Below, in pieces: positions 26,064 to 34,353 of a stretch of DNA of 64,000 nucleotides; position 1 is the stretch's first letter, and each line of letters begins with the position of its first letter. The translations under genes and the position numbers were made by a program. The notes beneath the pieces were generated by a model. That model did no database searches, was not told where the DNA came from, and saw only the letters and a program-made list of their open reading frames with translations. The DNA comes from a virus, in IMG/VR virus record IMGVR_UViG_3300007634_000002, positions 43,894-107,893 of that record. One strand, written 5' to 3'.

Positions 26064-27989
26064 ATGCAACCTTACGTCATTCATAATCGTTGGGCCTTGG
26101 GTGACACCGTGGCCTTGTCAGCGGTTGTTAGAGATTTGAATCTGACGTATCCCGGTAAATACCGCATTTCTATGGCAGGAAGTTATTCGTCTTACTGGCG
26201 GTACTTTCCTTACGTCTACCCTTTAGATCCCAAGCTAAATGCTCCTGTCATTCAAATGGAATACGACGACGGCATTCGTGAATCGGTATCAGGCGTCAAA
26301 CAGCATTTCGTATCATTCTTCCATAAGAAATGGAAACAACGCACAGGTATTGACGTTCCTGTGCTGCATCCTAAAGGCGAAATTTTTCTCGGTCCCAACA
26401 AAGAAGAAAAATTAGTTGCGGGTAGATACTGGGTTGTCGTTGGTGGTGGCAAAGTAGATATGACAGCCAAATGGTGGTTGCCTTCCAGATTTCAAGGCGT
26501 TGTAGATACGTTACTCAAGTATGGCATTAATTGCGTACAAGCAGGAGCAGCCTTTACGCGCAACGTCCATCCTGTGCTTAACAACGTGAAATACATGGTT
26601 GGATCTACGGATGACATTGCCGACTTGTTTAGATTGATCTACCACGCTGAAGGTGTCATCTGCGGCATCACATCGTTTATGCATATCGCCGCCGTGTTCG
26701 ACAAGCCATGCGTTGTGTTGGCGGGAGGACGCGAAGAGTGGTGGTGGGAAGGTTACTCCAATCACGGTCAATTCCCCGACACATGCGCTCCCGTTAAAGT
26801 GCCGCATAAGTTTTTGCACACGATAGGTCAAATGGATTGTTGTAAAACGTCGGGGTGCTGGAAAAAACGAACCGTGCCTATTGATCAAATGGATTTAACA
26901 AACAGCAAAGCAAAATTACAGTTATGTCTGCATCCTGTACGTACCGACGAACAACCGGTGCCTGAATGCTTAAACCGTATCACTGTAGATCATGTGGTGG
27001 AGAAAGTCATGGAATATTACGAAGACGGGACTCTACCTCCTATTTCGCAGCCATCCCGTAAATATTCACTAGAAAATGTTCTTCCTGTTAAAAATGTCAG
27101 TCAAACAGCCACTACGTTGGATATCCTAAAACCCGTGACAACCGTGGTGACTGTTAAGACTGCGCCCCCTCCTCCTGAAAAACATGACCTATCACAGGAA
27201 ACCGAATTTGATCTGTTTGGAGTTATGGACAATCCTTACATCGGTGGCAAGTTTACAATCTTTGTTCTCTGCTACGGCGATCACACTGAGTTAGCTAAAA
27301 CTTGCATTGAAGGCATTCTCAAAACGTTGCCCCGCAGACGCATAGATCTACGTGTCGGTTTAAATGCCGTATCTCGAGCTACGTACGATTTTGTGGCGTC
27401 GCTTGGACCCGTCGTTACAAAAATCTACCATCACGAAGACAATGCCAAAAAGTATCCAGTCATGCGTGAAATGTTCCACGATCCAAGTTGTCCTGTCACT
27501 ACGCCATATCTTGTTTGGTTTGATGACGACACGAAAATTATTGATTCCATGTGGGCAGCGCGTCTAGCCGAAACAATTAACTTGAATCATCGAGAAGGTT
27601 GTCGGTTGTACGGTACCAAGATGTATCACGATCTAAGCGCCATGGCTATCGGCGGACACAGACCTGACTTATGGTTCCGCCAAAGCGACTGGTTTAGAAA
27701 CGTACACTTGAGGCTGTCGAATAAACAAATGCTGGCATCTAACGGTTCTTGTGTAGATTTTGCCGTGGGTTATTTTTGGGCACTGGCAACTGAAACTATG
27801 AAGCAAGCTAACATTCCCGACGTTAGGCTTAATCACAACGGCGGAGATATTACCATAGGTGCGCAAGTACATCAGCTTGGTGGTAAAATCAAAGACTTCA
27901 ATGCAGGAAAGAAATACGTCTGGTGCCCGCCCAAAGATAAAGGCGGACGTCGCGGTTTTTCTGAAACTTTTCCGTGGGGGCGTAAATAA
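26064..27989 (+). CDS. Bifunctional glycosyltransferase: GT9-like + GT2-like
   Basis: This is a 641-aa two-domain protein. Residues 1-330 look like GT9 (heptosyltransferase family): RWALGDTVALSAVVRDL at the N-terminus, YWVVVGGGKVDMTAKWW near 130 and GITSFMHIAAVFDKPCVVL near 202. A linker of about 60 residues rich in Thr/Val/Pro follows. Residues 390-641 look like GT2 with WFDDDTK (D487-D489). GT9 enzymes commonly use ADP-heptose, and this phage also encodes both ADP-heptose activities at 53-55 kb. The fusion would add two sugars in sequence. Preceded by the palindrome at 26042. Confidence 0.82.
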   Translation: MQPYVIHNRWALGDTVALSAVVRDLNLTYPGKYRISMAGSYSSYWRYFPYVYPLDPKLNAPVIQMEYDDGIRESVSGVKQHFVSFFHKKWKQRTGIDVPVLHPKGEIFLGPNKEEKLVAGRYWVVVGGGKVDMTAKWWLPSRFQGVVDTLLKYGINCVQAGAAFTRNVHPVLNNVKYMVGSTDDIADLFRLIYHAEGVICGITSFMHIAAVFDKPCVVLAGGREEWWWEGYSNHGQFPDTCAPVKVPHKFLHTIGQMDCCKTSGCWKKRTVPIDQMDLTNSKAKLQLCLHPVRTDEQPVPECLNRITVDHVVEKVMEYYEDGTLPPISQPSRKYSLENVLPVKNVSQTATTLDILKPVTTVVTVKTAPPPPEKHDLSQETEFDLFGVMDNPYIGGKFTIFVLCYGDHTELAKTCIEGILKTLPRRRIDLRVGLNAVSRATYDFVASLGPVVTKIYHHEDNAKKYPVMREMFHDPSCPVTTPYLVWFDDDTKIIDSMWAARLAETINLNHREGCRLYGTKMYHDLSAMAIGGHRPDLWFRQSDWFRNVHLRLSNKQMLASNGSCVDFAVGYFWALATETMKQANIPDVRLNHNGGDITIGAQVHQLGGKIKDFNAGKKYVWCPPKDKGGRRGFSETFPWGRK

Positions 27990-28348
27990 TGCAACTTGTA
28001 TTAAACACAACACACTTTTATCAAATGTTTGGTGACGACAATTTTTATAAAACTCTGCCACCCGGTTTTGAGCCTTTAGTGGAGCCTTGTAAAGAAAGTC
28101 ACGCCCGAGCTTTGCGTATTGCCATGGGACAGGAAGAAGATCCTTGTAGCGGTTGCACAACAATTCGACAAGCATTGGATAAATCTGTTAACGCTTTAGG
28201 TAAACAGTTACATGCCGTTTACCGCGTAGATCCCGATGTGCTTCAACCGTTAAAGCAATATTTCTGCGCAAGACTCAAACAGGAAATTCGTGAGGTGGTG
28301 TTGTATTATAAAGATGCCGAAAACAATTCGCGCGTGTTGCGTTTCTAG
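27989..28348 (+). CDS. Unknown small protein after glycosyltransferase cluster
   Basis: This 119-aa protein has its start overlapping the stop of the GT9-GT2 gene (TAATG). It contains a CSGCTT motif near residue 53 and a helical C-terminal half ending in a charged segment. No family recognised. It may belong to the same transcript as the glycosyltransferases. Confidence 0.75.
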   Translation: MQLVLNTTHFYQMFGDDNFYKTLPPGFEPLVEPCKESHARALRIAMGQEEDPCSGCTTIRQALDKSVNALGKQLHAVYRVDPDVLQPLKQYFCARLKQEIREVVLYYKDAENNSRVLRF

Positions 28349-28357
28349 GAGTAGCTC

Positions 28358-28813
28358 ATGTCCGACAAAAGCCTGAAACTGCAACGGTATCAATCACAAG
28401 AAGTGCAGTACAAGCAAAATGCTGCTGTGCGTCTAAGAATTGTTGTAACCGACGCAACCAACATTGACGCCAACATCTTTGTCTTTTTAAGGTCACCGCT
28501 TAATCCGCATACTGGTGAAACGTCAGATATGTTTCAAACCATTGCCAGCCCTTACGACATGGAAGTTTATCCTGTCGATGAACCGGACGAAACCACAACA
28601 TATCCGTTTTTCCGTAGTAATATGCTTGAACTTGATTTTCCGTCCATCACGTTGGCAGATGACGCATGGACACGAATCGTAGCAATGACTCAAGCGCTAA
28701 TCACGTCCAGTAAAAAATTAGATGTATTGTCTTTGGTGGAAGAAGTTACTGTAGGTGATGCGTCGGCGCCAAATCCGTCACAGTCCCTATCAGATTCATT
28801 CTCTAACTCGTGA
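28358..28813 (+). CDS. Unknown protein, possibly virion-associated
   Basis: This 151-aa protein follows TAGGAGTAGCTC. Beta-rich first half (VRLRIVVTDATNIDANIFVFLRSP), acidic middle, and a Ser/Asn-rich tail (PSQSLSDSFSNS). Sequences such as QSLSDSFSN also occur in paralog B (near nt 15480), hinting at a structural role. No domain recognised. Confidence 0.75.
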   Translation: MSDKSLKLQRYQSQEVQYKQNAAVRLRIVVTDATNIDANIFVFLRSPLNPHTGETSDMFQTIASPYDMEVYPVDEPDETTTYPFFRSNMLELDFPSITLADDAWTRIVAMTQALITSSKKLDVLSLVEEVTVGDASAPNPSQSLSDSFSNS

Positions 28814-28821
28814 GGTGTGGT

Positions 28822-29121
28822 ATGTCTACAGATAACCGCAAAAAAATGGTTGTTATAGAAGACAGCACTTTAGCCTCTATGGCTGCTAATGACGCGTTTG
28901 TACAAGAGTTTCCATTCTTGCAGCAATTAAGAACCGTTCCTCGTGGTGGTTGCGGTGGATGCAACCGAAATAAAACAGCGAATGTTTTTGCAGCAGCTAA
29001 AAAATCTGTGGCAGGATTGGACAGTGAGCGTAAACGTAAACTTAAGGAAATGCTTAACACGAAAGAGTTAAGAATTACATACCGTTCTGGCGACGGTAAA
29101 ATCCTTACGCTGGTATTTTAA
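28822..29121 (+). CDS. Small protein with CGGC motif
   Basis: This is a 99-aa protein from ATG 28822 (GAGGTG upstream); a GTG at 28810 in frame is less well spaced. Mostly helical with a central RGGCGGCNRNKTANVF element and a basic helix (SERKRKLKEML). It resembles small phage proteins of unknown role. A 77-nt gap follows. Confidence 0.7.
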   Translation: MSTDNRKKMVVIEDSTLASMAANDAFVQEFPFLQQLRTVPRGGCGGCNRNKTANVFAAAKKSVAGLDSERKRKLKEMLNTKELRITYRSGDGKILTLVF

Positions 29122-29198
29122 CAGCCTAAATCCAAGGCAAAAACGCGTCATATTCTTTGCATCCCGTTTATTTATAACGAGATGAGCAAGGAGGACCT

Positions 29199-29549
29199 AT
29201 GGCCATTGTGCCTCGCAGGAGTTTCAACTTCCTCGATCTAATCGAGGAGCCGACAAAAGCGGTGGCACAGAAGCCACCAGTTCATGACGATATTATCATC
29301 GCAACACCACCGACAACTCCGTCGGTGGTGTATAACTACACCCCGGCCCCGATAAACGTAAATTTTGGACCGGATGTAGAACAAGTCCCAGTCAGCGGAT
29401 TTGGGATTTGGTTTACGATGCTAATCATCTATGCACTAGGCTATGGCCTAGTGCAACAAGGCTGTGGACAATTAGTCCACTTGCTTGAGATCATCGCTCT
29501 GGGCACCACGCTACACTTGCGTGGCGCCCTATATCGCCGAAGACAATAA
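29199..29549 (+). CDS. Small membrane protein encoded by hairpin-dense DNA
   Basis: This 116-aa protein starts at ATG 29199 with AAGGAGGACC upstream, a near-perfect ribosome site. It has a soluble Pro/Thr-rich N-terminal half and a membrane segment at about residues 67-89 (GFGIWFTMLIIYALGYGLV), with a basic C-terminus. The coding DNA holds at least six perfect or near-perfect inverted repeats (29231-29247, 29261-29278, 29304-29331, 29433-29454, 29464-29480, 29501-29529). Function unknown. Confidence 0.8.
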   Translation: MAIVPRRSFNFLDLIEEPTKAVAQKPPVHDDIIIATPPTTPSVVYNYTPAPINVNFGPDVEQVPVSGFGIWFTMLIIYALGYGLVQQGCGQLVHLLEIIALGTTLHLRGALYRRRQ

Positions 29550-29554
29550 AATGA

Positions 29555-29633
29555 GTTTCCCCAAATAAATTGATTCCAAGCACGGTATTGCGCTCAAACG
29601 CAGTACCGTGCTTGACAATTTATTTGGGGAACT
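29555..29633. terminator. Long imperfect hairpin, possible bidirectional terminator
   Basis: Arms AGTTTCCCCAAATAAATTG and its complement AATTTATTTGGGGAACT enclose a second stem CAAGCACGGTA[T/C]TGCG, loop CTCAAA. In total about 33 paired bases with two small bulges. There is no long T-run, though an AT-rich outer stem is present, so a terminator is only one reading; a processing signal or protein site is possible. Confidence 0.6.
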
Positions 29634-29687
29634 TATCATATTTTCGGTGCGACAAGTCCAACCTTTTTCTTATGTATTGGAGTAATT

Positions 29688-30005
29688 GTGTTTAAGATTA
29701 TTGAAAACGCTACGTCCTACACCCCAGACATGTCGCGTGGTACGGTAGTCGTCGAGAGTGATCATGGCATTGGAAAGTTTGCAGAGGCGATGGAAGAGCT
29801 GTCGGGTAATGAGGCCAAGCACTTTGCGCTTGCCTCCGTAGCGCATATGGGGCTTACACATATTAACGGCAACGTTATTGGGCCATATCCTGTCAACGCA
29901 CAGGGCATAGTGCTTGACATGAACAATACAGAACTGCCACCAACTCATCCTGACAGGCAGCCAAGTCGTTATCGCATCGACGTACCGGTAACACGTAAAT
30001 TCTGA
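29688..30005 (+). CDS. Unknown small protein
   Basis: This is a 105-aa protein from GTG 29688, after TTGGAG. It begins a new transcription unit after the long hairpin. Acidic, mixed alpha/beta, no motif recognised. Overlaps the next gene's start (TGATG). Confidence 0.7.
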   Translation: MFKIIENATSYTPDMSRGTVVVESDHGIGKFAEAMEELSGNEAKHFALASVAHMGLTHINGNVIGPYPVNAQGIVLDMNNTELPPTHPDRQPSRYRIDVPVTRKF

Positions 30006-30514
30006 TGACACCAACTAAAACTGTATTAACGGCGGCAAAAACTCTAACCCATCCAAGGTTTGAGCAATTTTGCCGCCGTTTTTTGCATTTGACGCAAGAC
30101 CAGTTAAAACAAGGGCTTGACGACAAAACGCAAATTTTAATTTATTTGCTGGAGTGGCTTATTCATCTTGGTCTGTTTTCAGATGCAGATCAGGAAATAA
30201 TTATAAGCACTTACAGAGAGCAACTGGTAAAATGTTTAAATGTTTGGAAAGACGAAACTAAAGCCGCAATGACAACATTTGGTTTGACGGTTTGTGATGG
30301 TAAATACGTTGGCTGGACAGGTGAAGAAAAGTTCTTAGAAGTTTCCAGTGGTGATAAATTAGAAGAATTACCGCGAACGCCTGTGACGCTTGTCGTTTGC
30401 AATGTGACAGAACTATTCAATCGCAAGAAAGAATACATTCTGGCGATGGAGCAAGAGAATGAACGACAGCATACTCATGGGATCGACCCTGACCGTCCCA
30501 CAACAAACACTTAG
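30005..30514 (+). CDS. Unknown helical protein
   Basis: This 169-aa protein is helix-rich in the first 85 residues (RFEQFCRRFLHL; ILIYLLEWLIHLGL) with a beta-type C-terminal part. The next gene starts 56 nt before its end, from ATG 30459 behind GGAGCAAGAGA. No family recognised. Confidence 0.7.
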   Translation: MTPTKTVLTAAKTLTHPRFEQFCRRFLHLTQDQLKQGLDDKTQILIYLLEWLIHLGLFSDADQEIIISTYREQLVKCLNVWKDETKAAMTTFGLTVCDGKYVGWTGEEKFLEVSSGDKLEELPRTPVTLVVCNVTELFNRKKEYILAMEQENERQHTHGIDPDRPTTNT

Positions 30515-31184
30515 TACGTGGAAAAAACTTTGGACAGATCCTGAAACGTTTGCCACAACTTTGCTTGTCATGGGGCTTGATCATTACGGTCCAGAATTGC
30601 TTACATGGCATCCAGAAACGATTCGGTTAGAAATTGAAAGCGACTTTGCGCTTAAATTGCCAAAAGCAAATTACGACAGATTGCTTGCGGCAATTACGGT
30701 TGTAACGACAGATTTGTTTTTTAAGAATGCTTCAAGGTTTGTGCAGTTAGCCAACGTATTAGCCTTTGATGATTTCCAGCCCGATGAATTTGATCCTGCG
30801 GATGCCATGGAGTGTGCGTGGGCGATTACAGAAGCTTTGTTGTTAAGTCCACCCGACGAAGACGATGAATTGTTTTGTCTTGAGATTCGCAGATACATCG
30901 CATTCATACTGGACGAACAAGGTTTTGTGCAGGCCCCAGATGTATTGCGACTTGCCGTCAAAGATTACGCCAAAACCGTGTCATACGATTTCACAGATGA
31001 CCCGGAAATGTTTGCAGCTGTTAACGACGTGCAGACAGGAAAAAAAGACGCAGTAGAAGCAACACTGCGTCTTTGTCTGCAAGAACTGATGGAACAATTA
31101 TCCGCGCTTCAACTAAAGCAAGGTTCGACAGACGAGATTGTTAAAAAATTACAACAGCTTCTACATAAGGGAGTAACCTCGTGA
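30459..31184 (+). CDS. Unknown acidic helical protein
   Basis: This is a 241-aa, strongly acidic, all-helical protein with a Leu-rich C-terminal end (LMEQLSALQLKQG...VKKLQQLLHKG). The three genes 30005, 30459 and 31181 overlap in series and share a helical, acidic character; they may form one complex. No domain recognised. Confidence 0.7.
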   Translation: MNDSILMGSTLTVPQQTLSTWKKLWTDPETFATTLLVMGLDHYGPELLTWHPETIRLEIESDFALKLPKANYDRLLAAITVVTTDLFFKNASRFVQLANVLAFDDFQPDEFDPADAMECAWAITEALLLSPPDEDDELFCLEIRRYIAFILDEQGFVQAPDVLRLAVKDYAKTVSYDFTDDPEMFAAVNDVQTGKKDAVEATLRLCLQELMEQLSALQLKQGSTDEIVKKLQQLLHKGVTS

Positions 31185-31411
31185 CTATCACTGACAATAC
31201 GCTAAGCGAAGTCTTATCCGCCGCAATGGTCGCTATGGGTTGGGATACGCGTAAGGTCATGAGTTTCTTAGTTGAAAAATTATCAGTACGCCACGATACA
31301 GTTGCAGAGCTTATAGAAGAGTTTGAACAAGAGATTATTAGTAACACCCGTCCCGACATTGATCCTGACACTGATGATGATGTCGCAAATTTCTTTAACG
31401 AAACTGACTGA
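31181..31411 (+). CDS. Unknown small acidic protein
   Basis: This 76-aa protein starts at GTG 31181, overlapping the previous stop by 4 nt. Helical, ending in an Asp-rich tail (DIDPDTDDD). A small partner of the preceding proteins is possible; no family recognised. Confidence 0.7.
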   Translation: MTITDNTLSEVLSAAMVAMGWDTRKVMSFLVEKLSVRHDTVAELIEEFEQEIISNTRPDIDPDTDDDVANFFNETD

Positions 31412-31465
31412 ATTTTAACCCCGGCACAACGAATAAACATTGCCTAATCAAGGCTGGAGGATTGT

Positions 31466-31963
31466 ATGTCGTTCATGGTAACTGGTAAGAGTATCAAAGG
31501 GCGGCCACTCATTACGGATTTGAATGCGGTAAGAATGGCCGCGCGATTAATGGGAATGACCGTTCATGACCGTGCAACGTATCGAGCACACCACGATTGC
31601 AATGATGCGGTCATGGTATTGTCTTGTTCAGCAGAACAAGCCCGGCTTATCAAAGAAAAACACGGGCTTGATCCGTACGAGGTCGGCATCGTGCCCGACC
31701 CGGAAAACGCAGGGTCGTACTTGATTAAGTACGATGAGTGGAAAAACGGGTTTGGCTTGCACGATGTAATCGGCCACCCGGTGTTTAGTCAGAGCAAAGA
31801 CGGGCGCGATGAGAAAACAATTGCGCCGCTATTGCAGATGCACTACCGCATGGCGTCCGATGCTATTGCGGCACAACAACTGGGCGATGAAATTGAGTTT
31901 ATTCGCCAACCGGACGGCAGCTATGTGTCGCATACCAAACCTGCGGAAGCAAGACTCAGCTAA
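31466..31963 (+). CDS. Ycf35-like (DUF1257-type) protein
   Basis: This is a 165-aa protein. The pattern YLIKYDEWKNGFGLHDVIG (about residues 92-110), followed by a short Q/Y-containing helix, resembles DUF1257/Ycf35 proteins, where 'YDxWxNGFGLHxxIG' is a core motif. The next two genes match the usual partners of that family (a DUF2997-like protein and a Ycf46-like AAA ATPase), which strengthens the call. The role of the family is unclear. A good ribosome site (CTGGAGGATTGT) precedes ATG 31466. Confidence 0.65.
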   Translation: MSFMVTGKSIKGRPLITDLNAVRMAARLMGMTVHDRATYRAHHDCNDAVMVLSCSAEQARLIKEKHGLDPYEVGIVPDPENAGSYLIKYDEWKNGFGLHDVIGHPVFSQSKDGRDEKTIAPLLQMHYRMASDAIAAQQLGDEIEFIRQPDGSYVSHTKPAEARLS

Positions 31964-31972
31964 GGAGAGACA

Positions 31973-32170
31973 ATGGAACCGGTAATTGTAACAAAGTACG
32001 GTATCGACGGTTCAATCAGTAAAGAAGCGCAAGGCTTTGGCGGCAATCTTTGCCGCAAGGCCATGGCTCCGTATCTGCGGCGTCAAGGTGCACTTGACGG
32101 CCACGACACGGCAGAGGCCGTCGAGCCAAGCTTCCTCGAGAAAAGAGTAGAGAATCAGCAGCAGATATAA
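31973..32170 (+). CDS. DUF2997-like small protein
   Basis: This 65-aa protein has the pattern GIDGSISKEAQGFGGNLCRKAMAPYLRRQGAL, close to the DUF2997 form 'dGxxxxExxGFxGxxCxxxxxxLxxxLG'. It starts 9 nt after the Ycf35-like gene behind AGGAGAG. It is separated from the AAA ATPase gene by a terminator-like hairpin. Small size and context give most of the support. Confidence 0.6.
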   Translation: MEPVIVTKYGIDGSISKEAQGFGGNLCRKAMAPYLRRQGALDGHDTAEAVEPSFLEKRVENQQQI

Positions 32171-32201
32171 GTTCGATTAGTAGGAATTAGTTACACGTCA
32201 C

Positions 32202-32234
32202 GGGTCCCTGTTTTTGCAGGGACCCTTTCTTTTG
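32202..32234 (+). terminator. Rho-independent terminator / attenuator
   Basis: A 9-bp perfect stem GGGTCCCTG / CAGGGACCC with a T-rich 6-nt loop is followed by TTTCTTTT. It lies between the DUF2997-like and AAA ATPase genes, so read-through would set the ratio of their expression. Confidence 0.85.
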
Positions 32235-32243
32235 GAGAGAAGC

Positions 32244-34013
32244 ATGAGCCTGACCAACGAATTCAAGACCGCCATTTACGCCTGTCAGCCCGCAATCTTC
32301 GTCCATACGGACGAGATCGAGGACGCAATCGCTGCGATTACCAATGTCTGCCGTAAGCGACAATGGAATCTTATGATCTGGGACGCCCACAAGGGCCTCC
32401 ACGGCAAAAAGACTGAAGGCGATGACGCTGCGGTGATGCTCAATCGCGGTGGACAAGAATCACCCGTGGACTTGATCAATGGCATGGTCAAGGACGGGCC
32501 ACTTTACGATAAGTTCAACACCAGCACAGAGGAAGGCGCAGAGCAACCTCTCTTGCCTTCGATTCTGGTATTGAAGAATGGTCACCTGTCTCTGACTGCC
32601 GAGCGCCATCGCTTGTCTGCCGCCATTCAGAACTTCTGCCCAATCGGCAAGGAGTTCCAAAAAGCCATTGTGGTTGTTAGTCCTCCGGGGACCAAACTCC
32701 CTGAGGAGGTGGCTCCTTTATTCCACGCCGTTAATCACCAGTTGCCCGACGAAGCCGAATTGAAGGAGATCTACGACAACACTGTAGGGGTGTTGACTAC
32801 AGTTGATCCAGAACGGGTCACCAAGGCCATCAAGGCTGCGTTGGGCATGACGCGGCTACAGGCCGAAGGAGTATTCGCTGCGGCTTATGTAGAGCACAAG
32901 GAAGTGCCGCCTGAAAGTGTCTGGCAGTACAAAGCCAAGATTCTCAATCAGGACGGTCTGGTCGAGTTGCTGGACACGCGTCTCAAGTATGCCGATGTCG
33001 GTGGTAATGAAGGCGTCAAGGGTTTCCTGCGCAAGTTGCTGGCGCCTAACCCCATGGACGCAATTGATAAAGATGCCCGAGCTAAGGGTATTGTGCTGGT
33101 TGGTCCTCCCGGTACTGGTAAGTCTCTGATCGCCCAGACAACGGGCAACGAGTTTGGCATTCCTACGTTGCTGGCTAATCCCGGCAACTTGATGGGTGGT
33201 TTGGTGGGCGAGACCGAGAAGAACACTCGTAAGTTCTTTCAGGTGTGCAAAGCTATGTCCCCGTGCGTCGTGATCATCGACGAGGTGTCCAAGGTCATGC
33301 CAGCCGCAGGTGGTGACCGTGACGGCGGTGTCGGCAGCCGCATGTTGGGTACGTTCTTGACCCAGATGAATGACATCAAAGAGTCAATCTTCTGGGTGTT
33401 CACCGAGAATGACATCAGTAACATGCACGAGGCGTTTACTCGTGCCGAACGTGTCGATGCTATTTTCTATGTTCGACTTCCTGACGATAAGCAACGGGCT
33501 GAGGTATGGAACATTTACCTCAAGCGCTTCTTCCCTGCGACGATCGCCGGAGTGCCAAACGCCCGCAAGTTTGAAGCAGATGTGGACGGAATCATCGAGG
33601 AGTACAAAGCCAAACGAAAGGATATTGGGGCTTTTGCTCAAAGGATTGCAATGTCGTTGTTGGTTAAAGATAAAGCTGGGCGTGACGGATACATTGCACA
33701 AATCACGGCGCTTGATGATGTTCTAGGTCGTGCTGTGCAAGGCTACATCGTGAACGACGAGGGATGGACTCCTGCCGAGATCCGTTCAGCGTGTCGTCTG
33801 GCTTGCAGGTTGGCCGAGCCTTTGTCCGAGACTCAGCAGCGTATCCGTCCTGTTGCTGTGTCTGCGGCAAAGCAAATTGGCAAGCTCGATAAATGGGCTT
33901 CGGAATGCGCTTTAGATGCTTCAACTGGCAAGCTGTTCAAGGTAGCTGCCACAGCGACAACGGAAACCACGACACCGCCTATTACAGGGCGTCGTCGGCT
34001 TCGTGGTGAATAA
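32244..34013 (+). CDS. Ycf46-like AAA+ ATPase
   Basis: This is a 589-aa protein from ATG 32244 (TTGGAGAGA upstream); an in-frame ATG at 32214 lies within the terminator. An N-terminal domain of about 250 residues opens with ACQPAIFVHTDEIEDA, the type found in Ycf46. The AAA+ core follows: YADVGGNEGVKGFL, Walker A GPPGTGKS (287-294), GLVGETEKNTRKFF, Walker B VVIIDEVSK (D346-E347), sensor FTENDISN, and FTRAERVDAIFYVRLP with the arginine finger. The upstream Ycf35- and DUF2997-like genes complete a set known from cyanobacteria and other bacteria. Function of the set is unknown. Confidence 0.88.
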   Translation: MSLTNEFKTAIYACQPAIFVHTDEIEDAIAAITNVCRKRQWNLMIWDAHKGLHGKKTEGDDAAVMLNRGGQESPVDLINGMVKDGPLYDKFNTSTEEGAEQPLLPSILVLKNGHLSLTAERHRLSAAIQNFCPIGKEFQKAIVVVSPPGTKLPEEVAPLFHAVNHQLPDEAELKEIYDNTVGVLTTVDPERVTKAIKAALGMTRLQAEGVFAAAYVEHKEVPPESVWQYKAKILNQDGLVELLDTRLKYADVGGNEGVKGFLRKLLAPNPMDAIDKDARAKGIVLVGPPGTGKSLIAQTTGNEFGIPTLLANPGNLMGGLVGETEKNTRKFFQVCKAMSPCVVIIDEVSKVMPAAGGDRDGGVGSRMLGTFLTQMNDIKESIFWVFTENDISNMHEAFTRAERVDAIFYVRLPDDKQRAEVWNIYLKRFFPATIAGVPNARKFEADVDGIIEEYKAKRKDIGAFAQRIAMSLLVKDKAGRDGYIAQITALDDVLGRAVQGYIVNDEGWTPAEIRSACRLACRLAEPLSETQQRIRPVAVSAAKQIGKLDKWASECALDASTGKLFKVAATATTETTTPPITGRRRLRGE

Positions 34014-34023
34014 CAGTACTCGT

Positions 34024-34055
34024 AGTGGGCCGGGATAAACTTTGCCCGGCCCACT
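34024..34055 (+). terminator. Strong hairpin after AAA ATPase gene
   Basis: A perfect 11-bp stem AGTGGGCCGGG / CCCGGCCCACT with a 10-nt loop lies between the ATPase stop and the next ribosome site. Only a short T-run follows, so termination may be partial. Confidence 0.7.
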
Positions 34056-34069
34056 TTGCGGAGGTTCTT

Positions 34070-34336
34070 ATGCATACGCCCGGTCCGTGGAGTTTCAAGG
34101 ACGGATTCGTACTAGCCGTTGGTCCGGTAAATGATCCCGAAGGGGAAGCAGTGGCCCACATTGTCAATCATCCTTTGGAAGCCTTTGACAATGCCCGATT
34201 AATTGCAGCAGCACCTGTCTTGTTAGAAGCCCTCAAAGTCATGTGGGCTACGTACAGAGAAGATGATAACGAAGCCACAGATCAAGCGCGCGCAGCTCTT
34301 GATCAGGCAGTGTCGTTTGTTACCGAAGAAGTTTGA
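34070..34336 (+). CDS. Small phage protein with HTPGPW / NARLIAAAP motifs
   Basis: This is an 88-aa protein from ATG 34070 behind GGAGG. It begins MHTPGPWSF and contains NARLIAAAPVLLEALK (about residues 41-56), a pair of motifs widespread in small phage proteins of unknown function. A second family member is at 55106. The next gene's ribosome site overlaps its stop. Confidence 0.8.
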   Translation: MHTPGPWSFKDGFVLAVGPVNDPEGEAVAHIVNHPLEAFDNARLIAAAPVLLEALKVMWATYREDDNEATDQARAALDQAVSFVTEEV

Positions 34337-34353
34337 ACTGGAGAAAGAAACGT

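Noticed and set aside
29157-29178. TTGCAT and TATAAC as promoter elements before the 29199 gene
   Set aside because: The spacing is only about 10 nt, too short for a sigma-70 promoter.
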